DNA of 31,855 nucleotides, taken from assembly GCA_050486105.1 (NCBI GenBank), contig JBJHCR010000036.1:1-31855 (forward strand), written 5' to 3'. Positions 13,758 to 22,083 of the stretch are shown here, in pieces. The notes beneath the pieces were generated by a model. The model did no database searches and was not told the origin of the DNA. It was given only the letters and a program-made list of their open reading frames with translations. Position numbers and translations under genes: made by a program. The first letter of the stretch is position 1, and every line of letters starts with the position of its first letter. Source of the stretch: JAEXNA01 sp050486105 (GTDB lineage: Bacteria > Vulcanimicrobiota > Xenobia > Xenobiales > JADMJV01).

Positions 13758-15599
13758 CTACTCTGAGATGTGATACGGGATCTGGGCGGCTTCCTCAGCC
13801 AGTTCCTGGTATTTTTGCCCCTTATCGGCCACAACCTTACCAGCCTGTTCGGTCTGACGTCCTTGCTCGGTCTTCTTTTTGCCTTCACCCTCTTTGAGGG
13901 CTCCAGCCTGACTGGCATCTTCACCGTGGCGAACAGCTTCGGCACCGGATTTCTCGGACTCAGAGCCGGCAGCTCTGTTGCCAAATCCTTCGGCTTGAGT
14001 GTCGATGGCCTGGCCGAGATCTTCGGAAGCCTGCTTGAGGTCCTCGAGAGCATCCTGGCGAACCTCCTGAGAAGCGGTTCCTTCGAGGTGAGCTCCAACC
14101 ATTCCCAATAGAGATTCGGCCTGAGACTTGAGAGCTTCGGTCTGAGTTGCACCACTGTCGGAAAGACCTGCCAAGGCTTCCTCTCGAGCTTCCAAAGTGT
14201 CCGCCGTTTTGGCGTGGAAGTTTTCGAGAGTTCTCACGTTGACTTCCTGTTGCTCGTGCGCTTGACCCTGCTTCTCGGTGGCCTGCGCCAAATCCGACAT
14301 AGCCTGTTCCAAAGTTGCCGCGCCTTCGTTCTGCTTGGCAGTTCCTTCGGCCAGTCTCTGTTCGCCACGCTCGCGCACTTCGGCGCTGCGCCCCTGCAGA
14401 TGCTCGGAATCGGCCTTGAACTTCTCAGAGCGCTTAGCATCCCCGGTTCCGAGAACCTCACGGTTGTCGGCCATGGAGGTTTTGCGCTCCGCCTGACTGG
14501 TCTCGGCCGAAGCCTGACCTACGAGTTCCCCAGCTTCGGTGGTCAGGGCCTCGGCCATGGAGCCGTAGAACTGTCCACGCTCGGTGTACAGACCGCTTTG
14601 AACCTTGGTGAGTTCGGCCTCCAGCCCGGTGCGAACGGCTTCTCCACGGAACAACGGGATCTGAGAGAGGGACTCTGCTGCCCCGGCATCGATGGCGGCC
14701 TTGGCAGCCAAGAGCTTGGCGATCGCTTCCTGATTCTGGGCTTCCGCTCCGGCTACGGTACCGAAGGCCTCGGCCACCGCTGCCTGACCCGAGTACTCGG
14801 AAGCACTCTCAGTGAACGATTTAGCCTCTTCTCGGAGGTAACCGGCCTCTTCCTGGTGAGCCTGGGCTCTGTCGCCATAGGCTCGTGAGCGAACGTCGGC
14901 GGTCTCGGATTGCTCCTTTAAGTCGTCGGCCACTCGAAGGTCGTTGCGGCCTTCTCCGGCTTCCTTGCGACCCTCGGCCTGAACTTCCAGGCCTTGCTTA
15001 AACTCTGAGGTTGCCTGTTCTGCAGCCCCGAAAGCCTCCCGCTCAATCGCGAACTCATCACCCAGTCCGGCCTGCACCAGCTCGGAACCAACTCTGACCA
15101 CCGCTGCAGTACCGAGTGCTCCAGCGTAAGAATTCAGGTGTTCACCCTCGACTTGGTGGGCTTCGGTCTCGGTCTTGAGGCCGGTTTCAAGGTTGGCTCG
15201 ATGCTCATCGGAAGATTCCCGGGCGGCTTTGCCCTGATCTAGACCCTCGGAGAACTTTGCCGAGCCGGCGCCTTCTTGCTCTCGAGCCTCAGACTCGGCT
15301 TCCAAGCCACCGGCGATCTGGGTCTCACCCTGCTGTCGCTGCTCTCGACCTTGCTCGATCTGTTGCGACCCTTCGGTTTTCAACTTGCTTCCCAATTCTT
15401 TGAGCTGACGGGCCTGCTCGAGATCGGCGGCTCCTTGCTCCTGCAACACCACACCGTCTTTCTGCAGCTGCTGTCCGCGCTGCTCCTCAGCCTCGCCCTG
15501 CTCCTTGAGTTTCTTGGCGAGATCGTTTGCGGTTTTGTCGACGGTTACCTGAGATTGAGTCTTTGTCACCGGGCTTCCGGACTTAGGGGTTACATTCAT
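13758..15599 (-). CDS. Giant helical protein with small residue every seventh position (B)
   Basis: This 613-residue protein is dominated by Glu, Gln, Ala and Gly. From residue 35 to 126 every seventh residue is Gly or Ala, 14 consecutive heptads, 11 of them Gly, as in EAEEQRG, QQLQKDG, VVLQEQG. The register reappears at 412, 419, 426 (Gly) and 433, 440, 447 (Ala). A short break around residues 309-325 (SLSQIPLFRGEAVRTG) lies at the same relative position as CPWTYC in the 633-aa protein. A more hydrophobic patch at 155-185 precedes it. There is no signal peptide, so it is likely cytoplasmic. A clear GGAG lies seven bases before ATG 15599, and a terminator follows the stop. It is a paralogue in architecture, not an obvious sequence copy, of the protein on the other side of cca. 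Function unknown. Confidence 0.88.
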   Translation of the reverse strand: MNVTPKSGSPVTKTQSQVTVDKTANDLAKKLKEQGEAEEQRGQQLQKDGVVLQEQGAADLEQARQLKELGSKLKTEGSQQIEQGREQRQQGETQIAGGLEAESEAREQEGAGSAKFSEGLDQGKAARESSDEHRANLETGLKTETEAHQVEGEHLNSYAGALGTAAVVRVGSELVQAGLGDEFAIEREAFGAAEQATSEFKQGLEVQAEGRKEAGEGRNDLRVADDLKEQSETADVRSRAYGDRAQAHQEEAGYLREEAKSFTESASEYSGQAAVAEAFGTVAGAEAQNQEAIAKLLAAKAAIDAGAAESLSQIPLFRGEAVRTGLEAELTKVQSGLYTERGQFYGSMAEALTTEAGELVGQASAETSQAERKTSMADNREVLGTGDAKRSEKFKADSEHLQGRSAEVRERGEQRLAEGTAKQNEGAATLEQAMSDLAQATEKQGQAHEQQEVNVRTLENFHAKTADTLEAREEALAGLSDSGATQTEALKSQAESLLGMVGAHLEGTASQEVRQDALEDLKQASEDLGQAIDTQAEGFGNRAAGSESEKSGAEAVRHGEDASQAGALKEGEGKKKTEQGRQTEQAGKVVADKGQKYQELAEEAAQIPYHISE

Positions 15600-15627
15600 G
15601 AGAAATCTCCAATAATAATTTCACCCG

Positions 15628-15633
15628 AGTATA
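15628..15633 (-). promoter_or_regulatory. Possible -10 box for the 613-aa gene
   Basis: TATACT on the minus strand, about 29 bases before the ATG, giving a leader of about 20 bases that contains the GGAG. The -35 match is weak. Confidence 0.35.
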
Positions 15634-15731
15634 CCATGGGGAGCCTTAAAATCCCATGAAAGTTGTGAACTTTGCGACAGAGGGAAGTTCGCACCGTGGT
15701 CGAGAAACGCAAGATTAACGGAGGTTTTAAC

Positions 15732-16883
15732 ATGCCATTCTATGTCAAATCGGGGCAGCTGCCCCACAAACGCCACACTCAATTCCGCCGTCCTGACGGC
15801 GAGTTGTACACCGAAGAGGTCATGGGAATGGAAGGGTTCTCCGGGATCCAGTCACTGCTCTACCATCATTTCCCCCCCACTCGAGTCAAACATTTTGACC
15901 TGGTGAGCACCGAGAAACCGGAATGGGTCGACTATGGACCCGTCCGAGGGCGACAGTTCAAAACTAAAGATATTCCGTTGGGTGGTGACCCCAACGAAAG
16001 TAGAAGGGTTCTCCTCGGCAATGACGACGTGACTTTGGCGATCTCTCGCCCAACCTGCTCGAGCAAGGTCTTTTTTCGCAACGGCCAAGCCTACGAGTGC
16101 TGGTTCTGTCACGAAGGTCAGGGAGTCCTGAGAAGCCAGTTTGGCAGACTTCCGTTTCGACCCGGAGACTACATCGTGATCCCGTACGGAGTCACTTGGT
16201 CCATGGAGCTCGAAAGCCCAGAGGCCCGTTTTTTCGTCATCGAAGCTCCATCCCAAATCGAGCCACCAAAAAGATATCGCAACAGGTACGGACAACTCTT
16301 AGAGCATTCGCCCTACTGCGAACGGGACATCAGCACTCCTGACTATGTGGCTCCAACCATAGAAGAGGGGGAGTTTCCGGTTCACGTCAAGGTGAGAGAT
16401 GCCGTTCATTTGCATGTGATGACCCATCACCCGTTCGACGTCATTGGCTGGGATGGCTGCCTCTACCCTTGGACTTTCAACATCGAAGACTTCGAACCCA
16501 TCACCGGCAGAGTGCACCAGCCCCCGCCGGTGCACCAGACTTTCGACGCTCACAACTTCGTGGTCTGCAGCTTTTGCCCGAGACTGTACGACTATCACCC
16601 CTTGGCCATCCCCGCCCCCTACAATCATAGCAACGTGAACTCAGATGAAGTGCTGTACTACGTGGACGGGGATTTCATGAGTCGCCGAGGGGTCGACAAA
16701 TACGACTGGACCCTCCACCCTTCAGGATTGCCTCACGGCCCTCAACCGGGAGCCACAGAAGCTTCCATTGGGAAAGTCAAAACCGAAGAATTGGCCGTCA
16801 TGGTGGACACTTTCCGTCCTCTAAAGGTCTCTAAAGCCGCCCTCGACTTCGAAGACGATTCCTATCCCACCAGTTGGGTGTGA
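15732..16883 (+). CDS. hmgA: Homogentisate 1,2-dioxygenase family protein
   Basis: The family opens the homogentisate ring with O2 to give maleylacetoacetate in Tyr/Phe breakdown, using mononuclear iron(II) in a cupin. ATG 15732 has GGAGG seven bases upstream and yields MPFYVKSGQLPHKRHTQFRR, the usual start. Key blocks are ECWFCHEGQGVLRSQFG with PGDYIVIPYGVTW (first cupin half), the long FDVIGWDGCLYPWTFNIEDF, and the iron-ligand region PYNHSNVNSDEVLYYVDG (His299, Glu306) with HPSGLPHGP (His335). At 383 residues it is shorter than the 430-450 of well-studied enzymes, as in many bacterial relatives. No maleylacetoacetate isomerase or fumarylacetoacetase gene is adjacent, so a different gentisate- or homogentisate-like substrate is possible. 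The gene stands alone. Confidence 0.88.
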   Translation: MPFYVKSGQLPHKRHTQFRRPDGELYTEEVMGMEGFSGIQSLLYHHFPPTRVKHFDLVSTEKPEWVDYGPVRGRQFKTKDIPLGGDPNESRRVLLGNDDVTLAISRPTCSSKVFFRNGQAYECWFCHEGQGVLRSQFGRLPFRPGDYIVIPYGVTWSMELESPEARFFVIEAPSQIEPPKRYRNRYGQLLEHSPYCERDISTPDYVAPTIEEGEFPVHVKVRDAVHLHVMTHHPFDVIGWDGCLYPWTFNIEDFEPITGRVHQPPPVHQTFDAHNFVVCSFCPRLYDYHPLAIPAPYNHSNVNSDEVLYYVDGDFMSRRGVDKYDWTLHPSGLPHGPQPGATEASIGKVKTEELAVMVDTFRPLKVSKAALDFEDDSYPTSWV

Positions 16884-17035
16884 GTTCGGTACGCTCAAAA
16901 AAAGTGCCAATGGTGCTCTTTCGGAGTCAATTCGCCTTAAAGCCCGAAAAATCTAGACTACAGTGCCCTCATCCCATACCCTGGTATGCCCCAAGAATAC
17001 CTCAAAGTATAAGAAACTTTTCTGATACATTTCCG

Positions 17036-17041
17036 TATAAT
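17036..17041 (+). promoter_or_regulatory. Consensus -10 box TATAAT
   Basis: TATAAT lies in an A/T-rich stretch with no good -35 match (GAAACT at 17 bases). It would start a transcript near 17048. Confidence 0.4.
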
Positions 17042-17047
17042 AGAAAT

Positions 17048-17130
17048 AGGAAGCTAATGACCTAACTTCCCAACAAACCCAACCTCATAACCCCAACCCG
17101 AGGCCGTCGAAAGACGGCCTCCTCTTTTTT
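17048..17130 (+). ncRNA. Candidate small RNA of about 83 nt
   Basis: Between the perfect TATAAT and the strong terminator there is a C- and A-rich, G-poor single-stranded segment with CTTCCC, CCAACCTCAT and CCCCAACCC. It could pair with ribosome sites. Inside, AGGAAG precedes ATG ACC TAA (17057-17065), a two-codon reading frame. The remainder of the 302-base region 16884-17185 shows only a small 6-bp hairpin (16975-16988). It could equally be the untranslated end of the dioxygenase transcript. Confidence 0.35.
17100..17130 (+). terminator. Rho-independent terminator with GAAA loop
   Basis: GAGGCCGTC (17100-17108), GAAA tetraloop, GACGGCCTC (17113-17121), then CTCTTTTTT. Perfect 9-bp stem. 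Confidence 0.93.
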
Positions 17131-17185
17131 GGGAAACCTTCCGTGAGTCACCCAAGCAACAGGCCAGGGTGTTCGGTTGGTCCCG

Positions 17186-17653
17186 CTATTTGGGAGCGAC
17201 TCTCAGACCACCCATCTTGCAAACTCGGCGGAATTCCGCCTTGGTGACCGGCTGAACGGAGAGTCGAGAGTTCTTCACCAATACCATGTTTTCCAATTCC
17301 GGGACCTCCTTGATGTCCTTAAGAGAAACCTGCCTGGGGAAGCTCTCGACATAGCTCACATCAACGCAGAACCACCGAGGCTCCTCGGGCTTCGACTTGG
17401 GGTCGTAATACTTTTCGGAGGAGTCGAATGCGGTGGGGTCGGGATAAGCCGTTCTCGCCACTCGACAGACTCCCACTACCCCGGGCGGAGACGACCTGCT
17501 GTGATAAAAAAGACCGAGGTCTCCCACTTTCATAGCCGTGAGATTGTTTCTGGCCTGATAGTTTCTCACCCCATCCCAGCAATCCGTCTCGGCGGTTTTG
17601 AGATCCTGTAAGGAATAAACATCTGGTTCGCTCTTCAATAGCCAATACTGCAT
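17186..17653 (-). CDS. EVE-domain protein (DUF55), modified-base reader fold
   Basis: This 155-residue single-domain protein starts MQYWLLKSEPDVYSLQDL and contains WDGVRNYQARNNL, KVGDLGLFYHS and PGVVGVCRV. These are the hallmark blocks of the EVE family (PUA superfamily) that binds modified nucleotides in DNA or RNA. Such stand-alone proteins are widespread; the cellular role is not settled. ATG 17653 is used because relatives begin at M-x-Y-W-L; the open frame upstream is not conserved. No ribosome site is obvious. It is divergent from the PFL gene, and the 72 bases between the two starts must carry both promoters. Confidence 0.9.
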   Translation of the reverse strand: MQYWLLKSEPDVYSLQDLKTAETDCWDGVRNYQARNNLTAMKVGDLGLFYHSRSSPPGVVGVCRVARTAYPDPTAFDSSEKYYDPKSKPEEPRWFCVDVSYVESFPRQVSLKDIKEVPELENMVLVKNSRLSVQPVTKAEFRRVCKMGGLRVAPK

Positions 17654-17725
17654 GCTTGTGGCTTTATGAAAAAGCCGCCGATTCCTGGAGTAGGACACCA
17701 TCCAACAAAAGGAGAACCGGCCGCC

Positions 17726-19084
17726 ATGGTCACCGCCCAAGAAGTCCTAGAAACCTTAGAGATGATCGAGGAGTTGCACCTCGACATTCGCACCACAACG
17801 CTGGCCGTTCAATTGCACGACTGTGCTGCAGAAACCGTCGAGCGAACGGTCTCTAGGACGGTGGAAAAGCTGCTGCGCAGCGCCCAACATCTGGTTCCTA
17901 CGGTAGAGTCCGTCTCCAAAGACCTGGGGATTCCCATCGTCAATAAACGAATCTCGGTTTCACCCGTCAGTCGACTGATGGCGGCAACTCGGGCCGAAAG
18001 CTACCTTCCCATGGCCCTAGCACTCGATCGGGTGGCCCAGGAACTTGGAGTGGATTTTCTCGGCGGCTATTCGGCTCCGGTGCATAAGGGAATGTGCGTT
18101 TCCGACCAAGTGCTGATCGAAGGCTTGCCGGAAGCCCTGGGATCCACCGAGCGCATCTGTTCCTCCATCTCGGTGGCCTCAACCAAGGCCGGGATCAATA
18201 TGGATGCGGTGGCTCTGGTGGCCAAAGCCATCTCCCGGACGGCCCATCGCCATCCCGAGCGTGATGGCTTGGACTGCGGACGTTTAGTCATTTTCTGCAA
18301 TCAACCCGAAGATAACCCTTTTGTGGCCGGGGCGCTCTGCGGGCCCGGTGAACCCGAGGTGGCCATCAACGTGGGGGTCAGCGGTCCTGGAGTGGTGCGC
18401 TCGGTGATCTCCAAGATGCCCAACGCTCCTCTCCACGAGCTAGCCGAAGCCATCAAGCAAACCGCCTTCAAGATCACCCGAGCCGGAGAACTCGCCGGAC
18501 GAGAGGTCTCTAAACGCCTGGGCGTGCCCTTCGGAATCGTGGACCTTTCCCTGGCTCCCACTCCGGCCCGGGGTGACTCCATCGCCGAGGTTCTCCAAGC
18601 TATGGGCCTGGCGCGCTGCGGGGCCCACGGCAGCACCGCGGCCCTGGCTATGCTCAACGATGCCGTCAAGAAGGGTGGGGCCATGGCCTCATCACGGGTA
18701 GGGGGGCTTTCGGGCGCTTTCATCCCGGTCACCGAAGACGGAGCCATGGCCCAGGCGGTGGCCGAAGGGGCACTGAGTCTGGCCAAGCTTGAAGCTATGA
18801 CTTCGGTATGCTCCGTCGGACTGGATATGGTCTGCGTTCCCGGCGACACCAGCCCGGACATCCTGGCGGGCATCATCGCCGACGAAATGGCCATTGGGAT
18901 GATCAACAATAAGACCACGGCGGTCCGGATCATCCCGGTTCCCGGCAAAGGCCCCGGGGAGTGGGTGGACTACGGCGGGCTGCTAGGTTCCGGACCGGTC
19001 ATCGCCGTCACCCCAGACTCCTGCTCGGCCTTTATCGCCCGAGGCGGACGAATCCCCGCTCCACTGCAGAGTTTGTCGAATTAG
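17726..19084 (+). CDS. PFL family protein, UPF0210/DUF711
   Basis: The 452 residues match the usual family length. Start ATG 17726 follows AAAGGAGA and gives MVTAQEVLETLEMIEELHLDIRT. Conserved blocks include SVSPVSRL, DFLGGYSAPVHKGM, SVASTKAGINMDAV, INVGVSGPGVV, VPFGIVDLSLAPTPARGDSIAEV, SVGLDMVCVPGDT and NNKTTAVRIIPVPGK. The fold resembles the pyruvate-formate-lyase-like barrel but has no glycyl-radical motif. The biochemical role is unknown to me. In many bacteria the gene follows directly after a small ACT-domain gene (UPF0237). Here a likely ACT partner lies 10 bases downstream but on the other strand. Confidence 0.93.
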   Translation: MVTAQEVLETLEMIEELHLDIRTTTLAVQLHDCAAETVERTVSRTVEKLLRSAQHLVPTVESVSKDLGIPIVNKRISVSPVSRLMAATRAESYLPMALALDRVAQELGVDFLGGYSAPVHKGMCVSDQVLIEGLPEALGSTERICSSISVASTKAGINMDAVALVAKAISRTAHRHPERDGLDCGRLVIFCNQPEDNPFVAGALCGPGEPEVAINVGVSGPGVVRSVISKMPNAPLHELAEAIKQTAFKITRAGELAGREVSKRLGVPFGIVDLSLAPTPARGDSIAEVLQAMGLARCGAHGSTAALAMLNDAVKKGGAMASSRVGGLSGAFIPVTEDGAMAQAVAEGALSLAKLEAMTSVCSVGLDMVCVPGDTSPDILAGIIADEMAIGMINNKTTAVRIIPVPGKGPGEWVDYGGLLGSGPVIAVTPDSCSAFIARGGRIPAPLQSLSN

Positions 19085-19094
19085 GGTGAACGCC

Positions 19095-19382
19095 CTAAAA
19101 CCCCTGAGTCACCGAGTGCATGGCCCTAAAGAGGTCCTCGCGTTGGAGGCGCAGCCGATAACCGAGATTCCGGCTTTCTGCCAGCAGAGTTTCTCGGAGC
19201 TTTGTCAGGTCCAAGCTGTCGCAGTGAGTGGAACTGGCAAAGACCAGAACGCCCTTCTCCGTTTCTTCGACCCGCTCCACAGATAGAGGATGGGTTCGGA
19301 GCAAACCCAGCACCTCCGCCTGGTTGATGGCAACTTTGTGGTCCGGAAAAAAGGCGATGATAAGTCGGCAGCCTGAAGTCAT
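19095..19382 (-). CDS. ACT-domain protein, diverged UPF0237 relative
   Basis: This 95-residue protein ends LRLQREDLFRAMHSVTQGF. The UPF0237 ACT proteins that accompany PFL/UPF0210 genes end in a closely similar run (I-R-V/L-Q-H-E-D-I-F-N-A-M-H). The N-terminal part, RLIIAFFPDHKVAINQAEVLGLL, keeps the beta-alpha-beta rhythm but lacks the usual D-R/K-x-G-I turn, so ligand binding may differ. ATG 19382 overlaps the mutS2 stop (ATGA), so it is translated with mutS2 and convergent to the PFL gene. The identification rests on the C-terminal signature plus position and is an inference. Confidence 0.72.
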   Translation of the reverse strand: MTSGCRLIIAFFPDHKVAINQAEVLGLLRTHPLSVERVEETEKGVLVFASSTHCDSLDLTKLRETLLAESRNLGYRLRLQREDLFRAMHSVTQGF

Positions 19383-21970
19383 TGGACCATCTTCACGACC
19401 GTGACCCCCCAACCTCCTTCACCGGGCGCTCCATCTCGAATTCCTGCCACCAGCCGATTTTGCTTGAGATGAGCCTGGATAGCCTTGCGAAGAGTGCCTG
19501 AGCCTTTTCCGTGCAGGATGGTGACCGATCCCACCTGGGCCAGAAAAGCCCGGTCCAGGAATCGATCCACCTCCAACAGAGCCAAATCCACCGTTTGACC
19601 CCGCACATTCAAGCGATTCTCAAAACTCGCCACGTCGGCCTCGGGGCGTCGTTCTCCACGTTCGCGTTTGCTGGGGGCGGGTCTGTCCTGGTTGGCCAGG
19701 ACCTCCACCTCATCGCGCTCCAGACTCATCTTCAGGATGCCCAGGCGAACGTCCACTCGTTGGCCCTTCTGCTCTACGACTTCCCCTTCTTGACCGAGCT
19801 TGGGAGCGAAAATTCTGGTTCCTGGAGCCAACTCTCGGGGCCCCTGAACCACCCCAGGAGCCGCGGGACCCTCGGGACTCGCGCTCCCTCGAGAACTGTT
19901 CTTGCCCGGAACCGGGGCTGGCCTGGGCAAATTCTCCCTCAATTCGTCGAGCTCGGCCTCCAGCGTGCGAGACACGGCCCGAGCTCGATGACCTAGGCTG
20001 TCGAAAGCTATCTCGGCCTCAGAGACCGGGGTGGAGGCATAGCGATCCAGATTTGAACGCTCGGAATCGTGACCTCGGACCCGCTCGGCCCAGGACCGGG
20101 CCAGGCGACGCGCCTGCAGGAGGGCCTCTTTGCGCTCCTCGGCCACCACCTTCAATTCCTGTTGGAACTCTCTCAGCAGAGCGCGCGTCTTCTCCTGGGT
20201 TTGCGCCAGAAGCTCCGATGCCTCGGTTCGGGCCTTCTCAATCTCATCGGCCTTTCTTTCCTCAAGCTTTCGGGCTAGCTCTTCAAACCGGGCCCGCTCT
20301 TCGGCTAAGCTGCTGCGCTCGCTCTCCAATCGTTCCTCAGAGCGACGGGCCGCATCGCGTTCGAGTTCGAGGTCGTCGAGGAGTTCCTCCATCTCTCGTT
20401 GCCCCCCACCGAGGTAACTTCGAGCCTCCCGAACCAACTCATCGGGCAAACCCAACTGGGAGGCGATGGCCAGGGCATTGGAGCGACCTGGAATGCCCAT
20501 GAGGATGCGGTAGGTTGGCCTCAAAGTCTGAGTGTCAAACTCCACCGCCGCGTTCTGAAAGCCCGGGGTCGCTTTGGCGTGGGTCTTCAAAGCCGAAAGA
20601 TGGGTGCTGGCCAGAGTGCGCGCCCCTTTGGCGTGCAGGGCATTCAGCAAGGTCATGCCCAGAGCTCCACCCTCACTGGGGTCGGTTCCCGCCCCGAGTT
20701 CGTCTAAGAGGATCAAAGAGCGATGGTCGGCCTGCTCCAAGATCGCCAAGATATGCACCAAATGGGCCGAAAAGGTGGACAGCGATTGGCTCAGGCTCTG
20801 CTCATCTCCGATGTCGGCCAGGATCTTGGGAAGCAGAGGCAGAGTGGACTCTTCCGAGGCCGGGATGGGAAATCCACAACTGCCCATCAAAGTCAAAAGC
20901 CCGACGATCTTCAGGGCCACCGTCTTTCCCCCGGTGTTCGGACCGGTGACCACTAAGGTTCGATGCTCTCCGGAGAGTTCCAAGTCGATGGGGACTGAAC
21001 CCTCGTCGATCAAGGGGTGGTGAGCCTTGCGCAACACCAGAGGCAGATCTTCTCCCACTTTGGGCAGAAACGCCCTTTGGGCCAAGGCGTAGCGAGCCAC
21101 TGCCAAATACCCGTCCAAGAGGGCCAAGCTTCGAGCCGCCCGCTCGAGCCGCAAGCCGTCCTCACCGACCTTAGCACTCAGCTCCACCAGGATCCGATGG
21201 ATCTCTCGCTCTTCGGCCATCTGCTTTTGCCGAAGCTCGTTGCCTAGGCTCACAGCCAGATAGGGCTCCATGAAGACGGTGGCTCCACTGGAAGACTGGT
21301 CTATTACCAAGCCCGGAAAGCGACCCCGGTATTCCGACTTCACCGGAATAACAAAGCGCCCATTCCTTTGGGTGATGATCGGCTCCTGGAAGGTCTTGCT
21401 CAACTCCGGGTGGCGCAAAAGAGCGTTCAAGGACCGAGTGAGGCGCTCCTCGGCTTGGCGAAGCTCATCACGGATCCGCCGAAGCGCCATACTGGCTTCG
21501 TCGCTCACCCTCCCATCTCGGGACAGCGAGCGCCTGAGGCGTTGCTCCAGACGAGAGAAAGAGTGCACCCCAAGCAAGAGCTCCGAGGTCAGAGGCCAGA
21601 CCTTTTGGGTCCCCTTAAACTTCTCCCAGACTTCGCGCGAGATGGCGCAGAGTCGCTCTACTGTAAGCAATTGCTCGGGGTCCAAGACCCGCCCTCTCAG
21701 AGCCGCCTCCAAAGCCTCCCTAGGATCGTCCAGCCCGCCCAGAGAGCGACCCAGACCCTGGCATTCGATCTCGAGAGCCTCTCTGATCCGAGCCTGCCGG
21801 AGCTCGAGTTCCTCCATATCGCTCAACGGCTGCAGGCTCTCGAGAACCTCCCTGCCGCCGGCCCACTGACAGCATGCCAGCAGCCGAGCCTGCACCAGAG
21901 GCCATTCGATGACCCTGAGGCTTCGACGATGCAACTCCTCGAAATCGTCGTCTTTGTCATCCGTGTCCAT
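19379..21970 (-). CDS. mutS2: Endonuclease MutS2 (Smr-domain)
   Basis: The 863-residue protein has the full MutS2 layout: helical core, Walker A GPNTGGKT (343-350), the MutS signature GSCGFPIPA and DIGDEQSLSQSLSTF, and Walker B LILLDELGAGTDP (419-430). A long coiled coil (about 520-640), a KOW-like strand block (715-760) and a C-terminal Smr domain (785-863, HGKGSGTLR at 820-828) follow. MutS2 proteins act in suppression of recombination and in rescue of collided ribosomes. The Smr motif usually written L-D-x-R-G reads LNVRG (787-791), so the nuclease residue often assigned to that Asp is Asn here. The gene is coupled to the ACT-domain gene and is divergent from the beta-helix gene. Confidence 0.96.
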   Translation of the reverse strand: MDTDDKDDDFEELHRRSLRVIEWPLVQARLLACCQWAGGREVLESLQPLSDMEELELRQARIREALEIECQGLGRSLGGLDDPREALEAALRGRVLDPEQLLTVERLCAISREVWEKFKGTQKVWPLTSELLLGVHSFSRLEQRLRRSLSRDGRVSDEASMALRRIRDELRQAEERLTRSLNALLRHPELSKTFQEPIITQRNGRFVIPVKSEYRGRFPGLVIDQSSSGATVFMEPYLAVSLGNELRQKQMAEEREIHRILVELSAKVGEDGLRLERAARSLALLDGYLAVARYALAQRAFLPKVGEDLPLVLRKAHHPLIDEGSVPIDLELSGEHRTLVVTGPNTGGKTVALKIVGLLTLMGSCGFPIPASEESTLPLLPKILADIGDEQSLSQSLSTFSAHLVHILAILEQADHRSLILLDELGAGTDPSEGGALGMTLLNALHAKGARTLASTHLSALKTHAKATPGFQNAAVEFDTQTLRPTYRILMGIPGRSNALAIASQLGLPDELVREARSYLGGGQREMEELLDDLELERDAARRSEERLESERSSLAEERARFEELARKLEERKADEIEKARTEASELLAQTQEKTRALLREFQQELKVVAEERKEALLQARRLARSWAERVRGHDSERSNLDRYASTPVSEAEIAFDSLGHRARAVSRTLEAELDELRENLPRPAPVPGKNSSRGSASPEGPAAPGVVQGPRELAPGTRIFAPKLGQEGEVVEQKGQRVDVRLGILKMSLERDEVEVLANQDRPAPSKRERGERRPEADVASFENRLNVRGQTVDLALLEVDRFLDRAFLAQVGSVTILHGKGSGTLRKAIQAHLKQNRLVAGIRDGAPGEGGWGVTVVKMVQ

Positions 21971-22034
21971 TATGGCCTGCGGTTCGCTCCAAAGCCTCCT
22001 GCTCCTCGATCCTCTCCACTTCCGGCCATAAATA

Positions 22035-22063
22035 TTGAACGGGAATCGCAGGAGTTTTTAAAT
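22035..22063 (+). promoter_or_regulatory. Possible promoter of the beta-helix/ATPase pair
   Basis: TTGAAC, 17-base spacer, TTAAAT, in an A/T-rich stretch 20 bases before the ATG at 22084. Moderate matches only. Confidence 0.35.
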
Positions 22064-22083
22064 TTATTCAAAAAAGATGGGGT

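Noticed and set aside
12314..14155. A single long minus-strand frame of 613 codons including cca
   Set aside because: The first part (before about 13690) is Arg/Ser/Lys-rich antiphase reading of the heptad-protein gene and lacks any family signal; cca begins near 13615 after a terminator.
13770..15659. Several long plus-strand frames opposite the 613-aa gene (Leu/Ser-rich)
   Set aside because: They are the antisense of Glu/Gln/Ala-rich codons. The minus-strand gene has a ribosome site, heptad periodicity and a terminator.
15732..16883. Complete homogentisate degradation operon
   Set aside because: No isomerase, fumarylacetoacetase or 4-hydroxyphenylpyruvate dioxygenase gene flanks it; terminators and unrelated genes lie on both sides.
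19511..21869. Plus-strand Arg/Pro/Ser-rich frames opposite mutS2
   Set aside because: mutS2 is unambiguous, and the opposite frames have the shadow composition of high-GC coding DNA.
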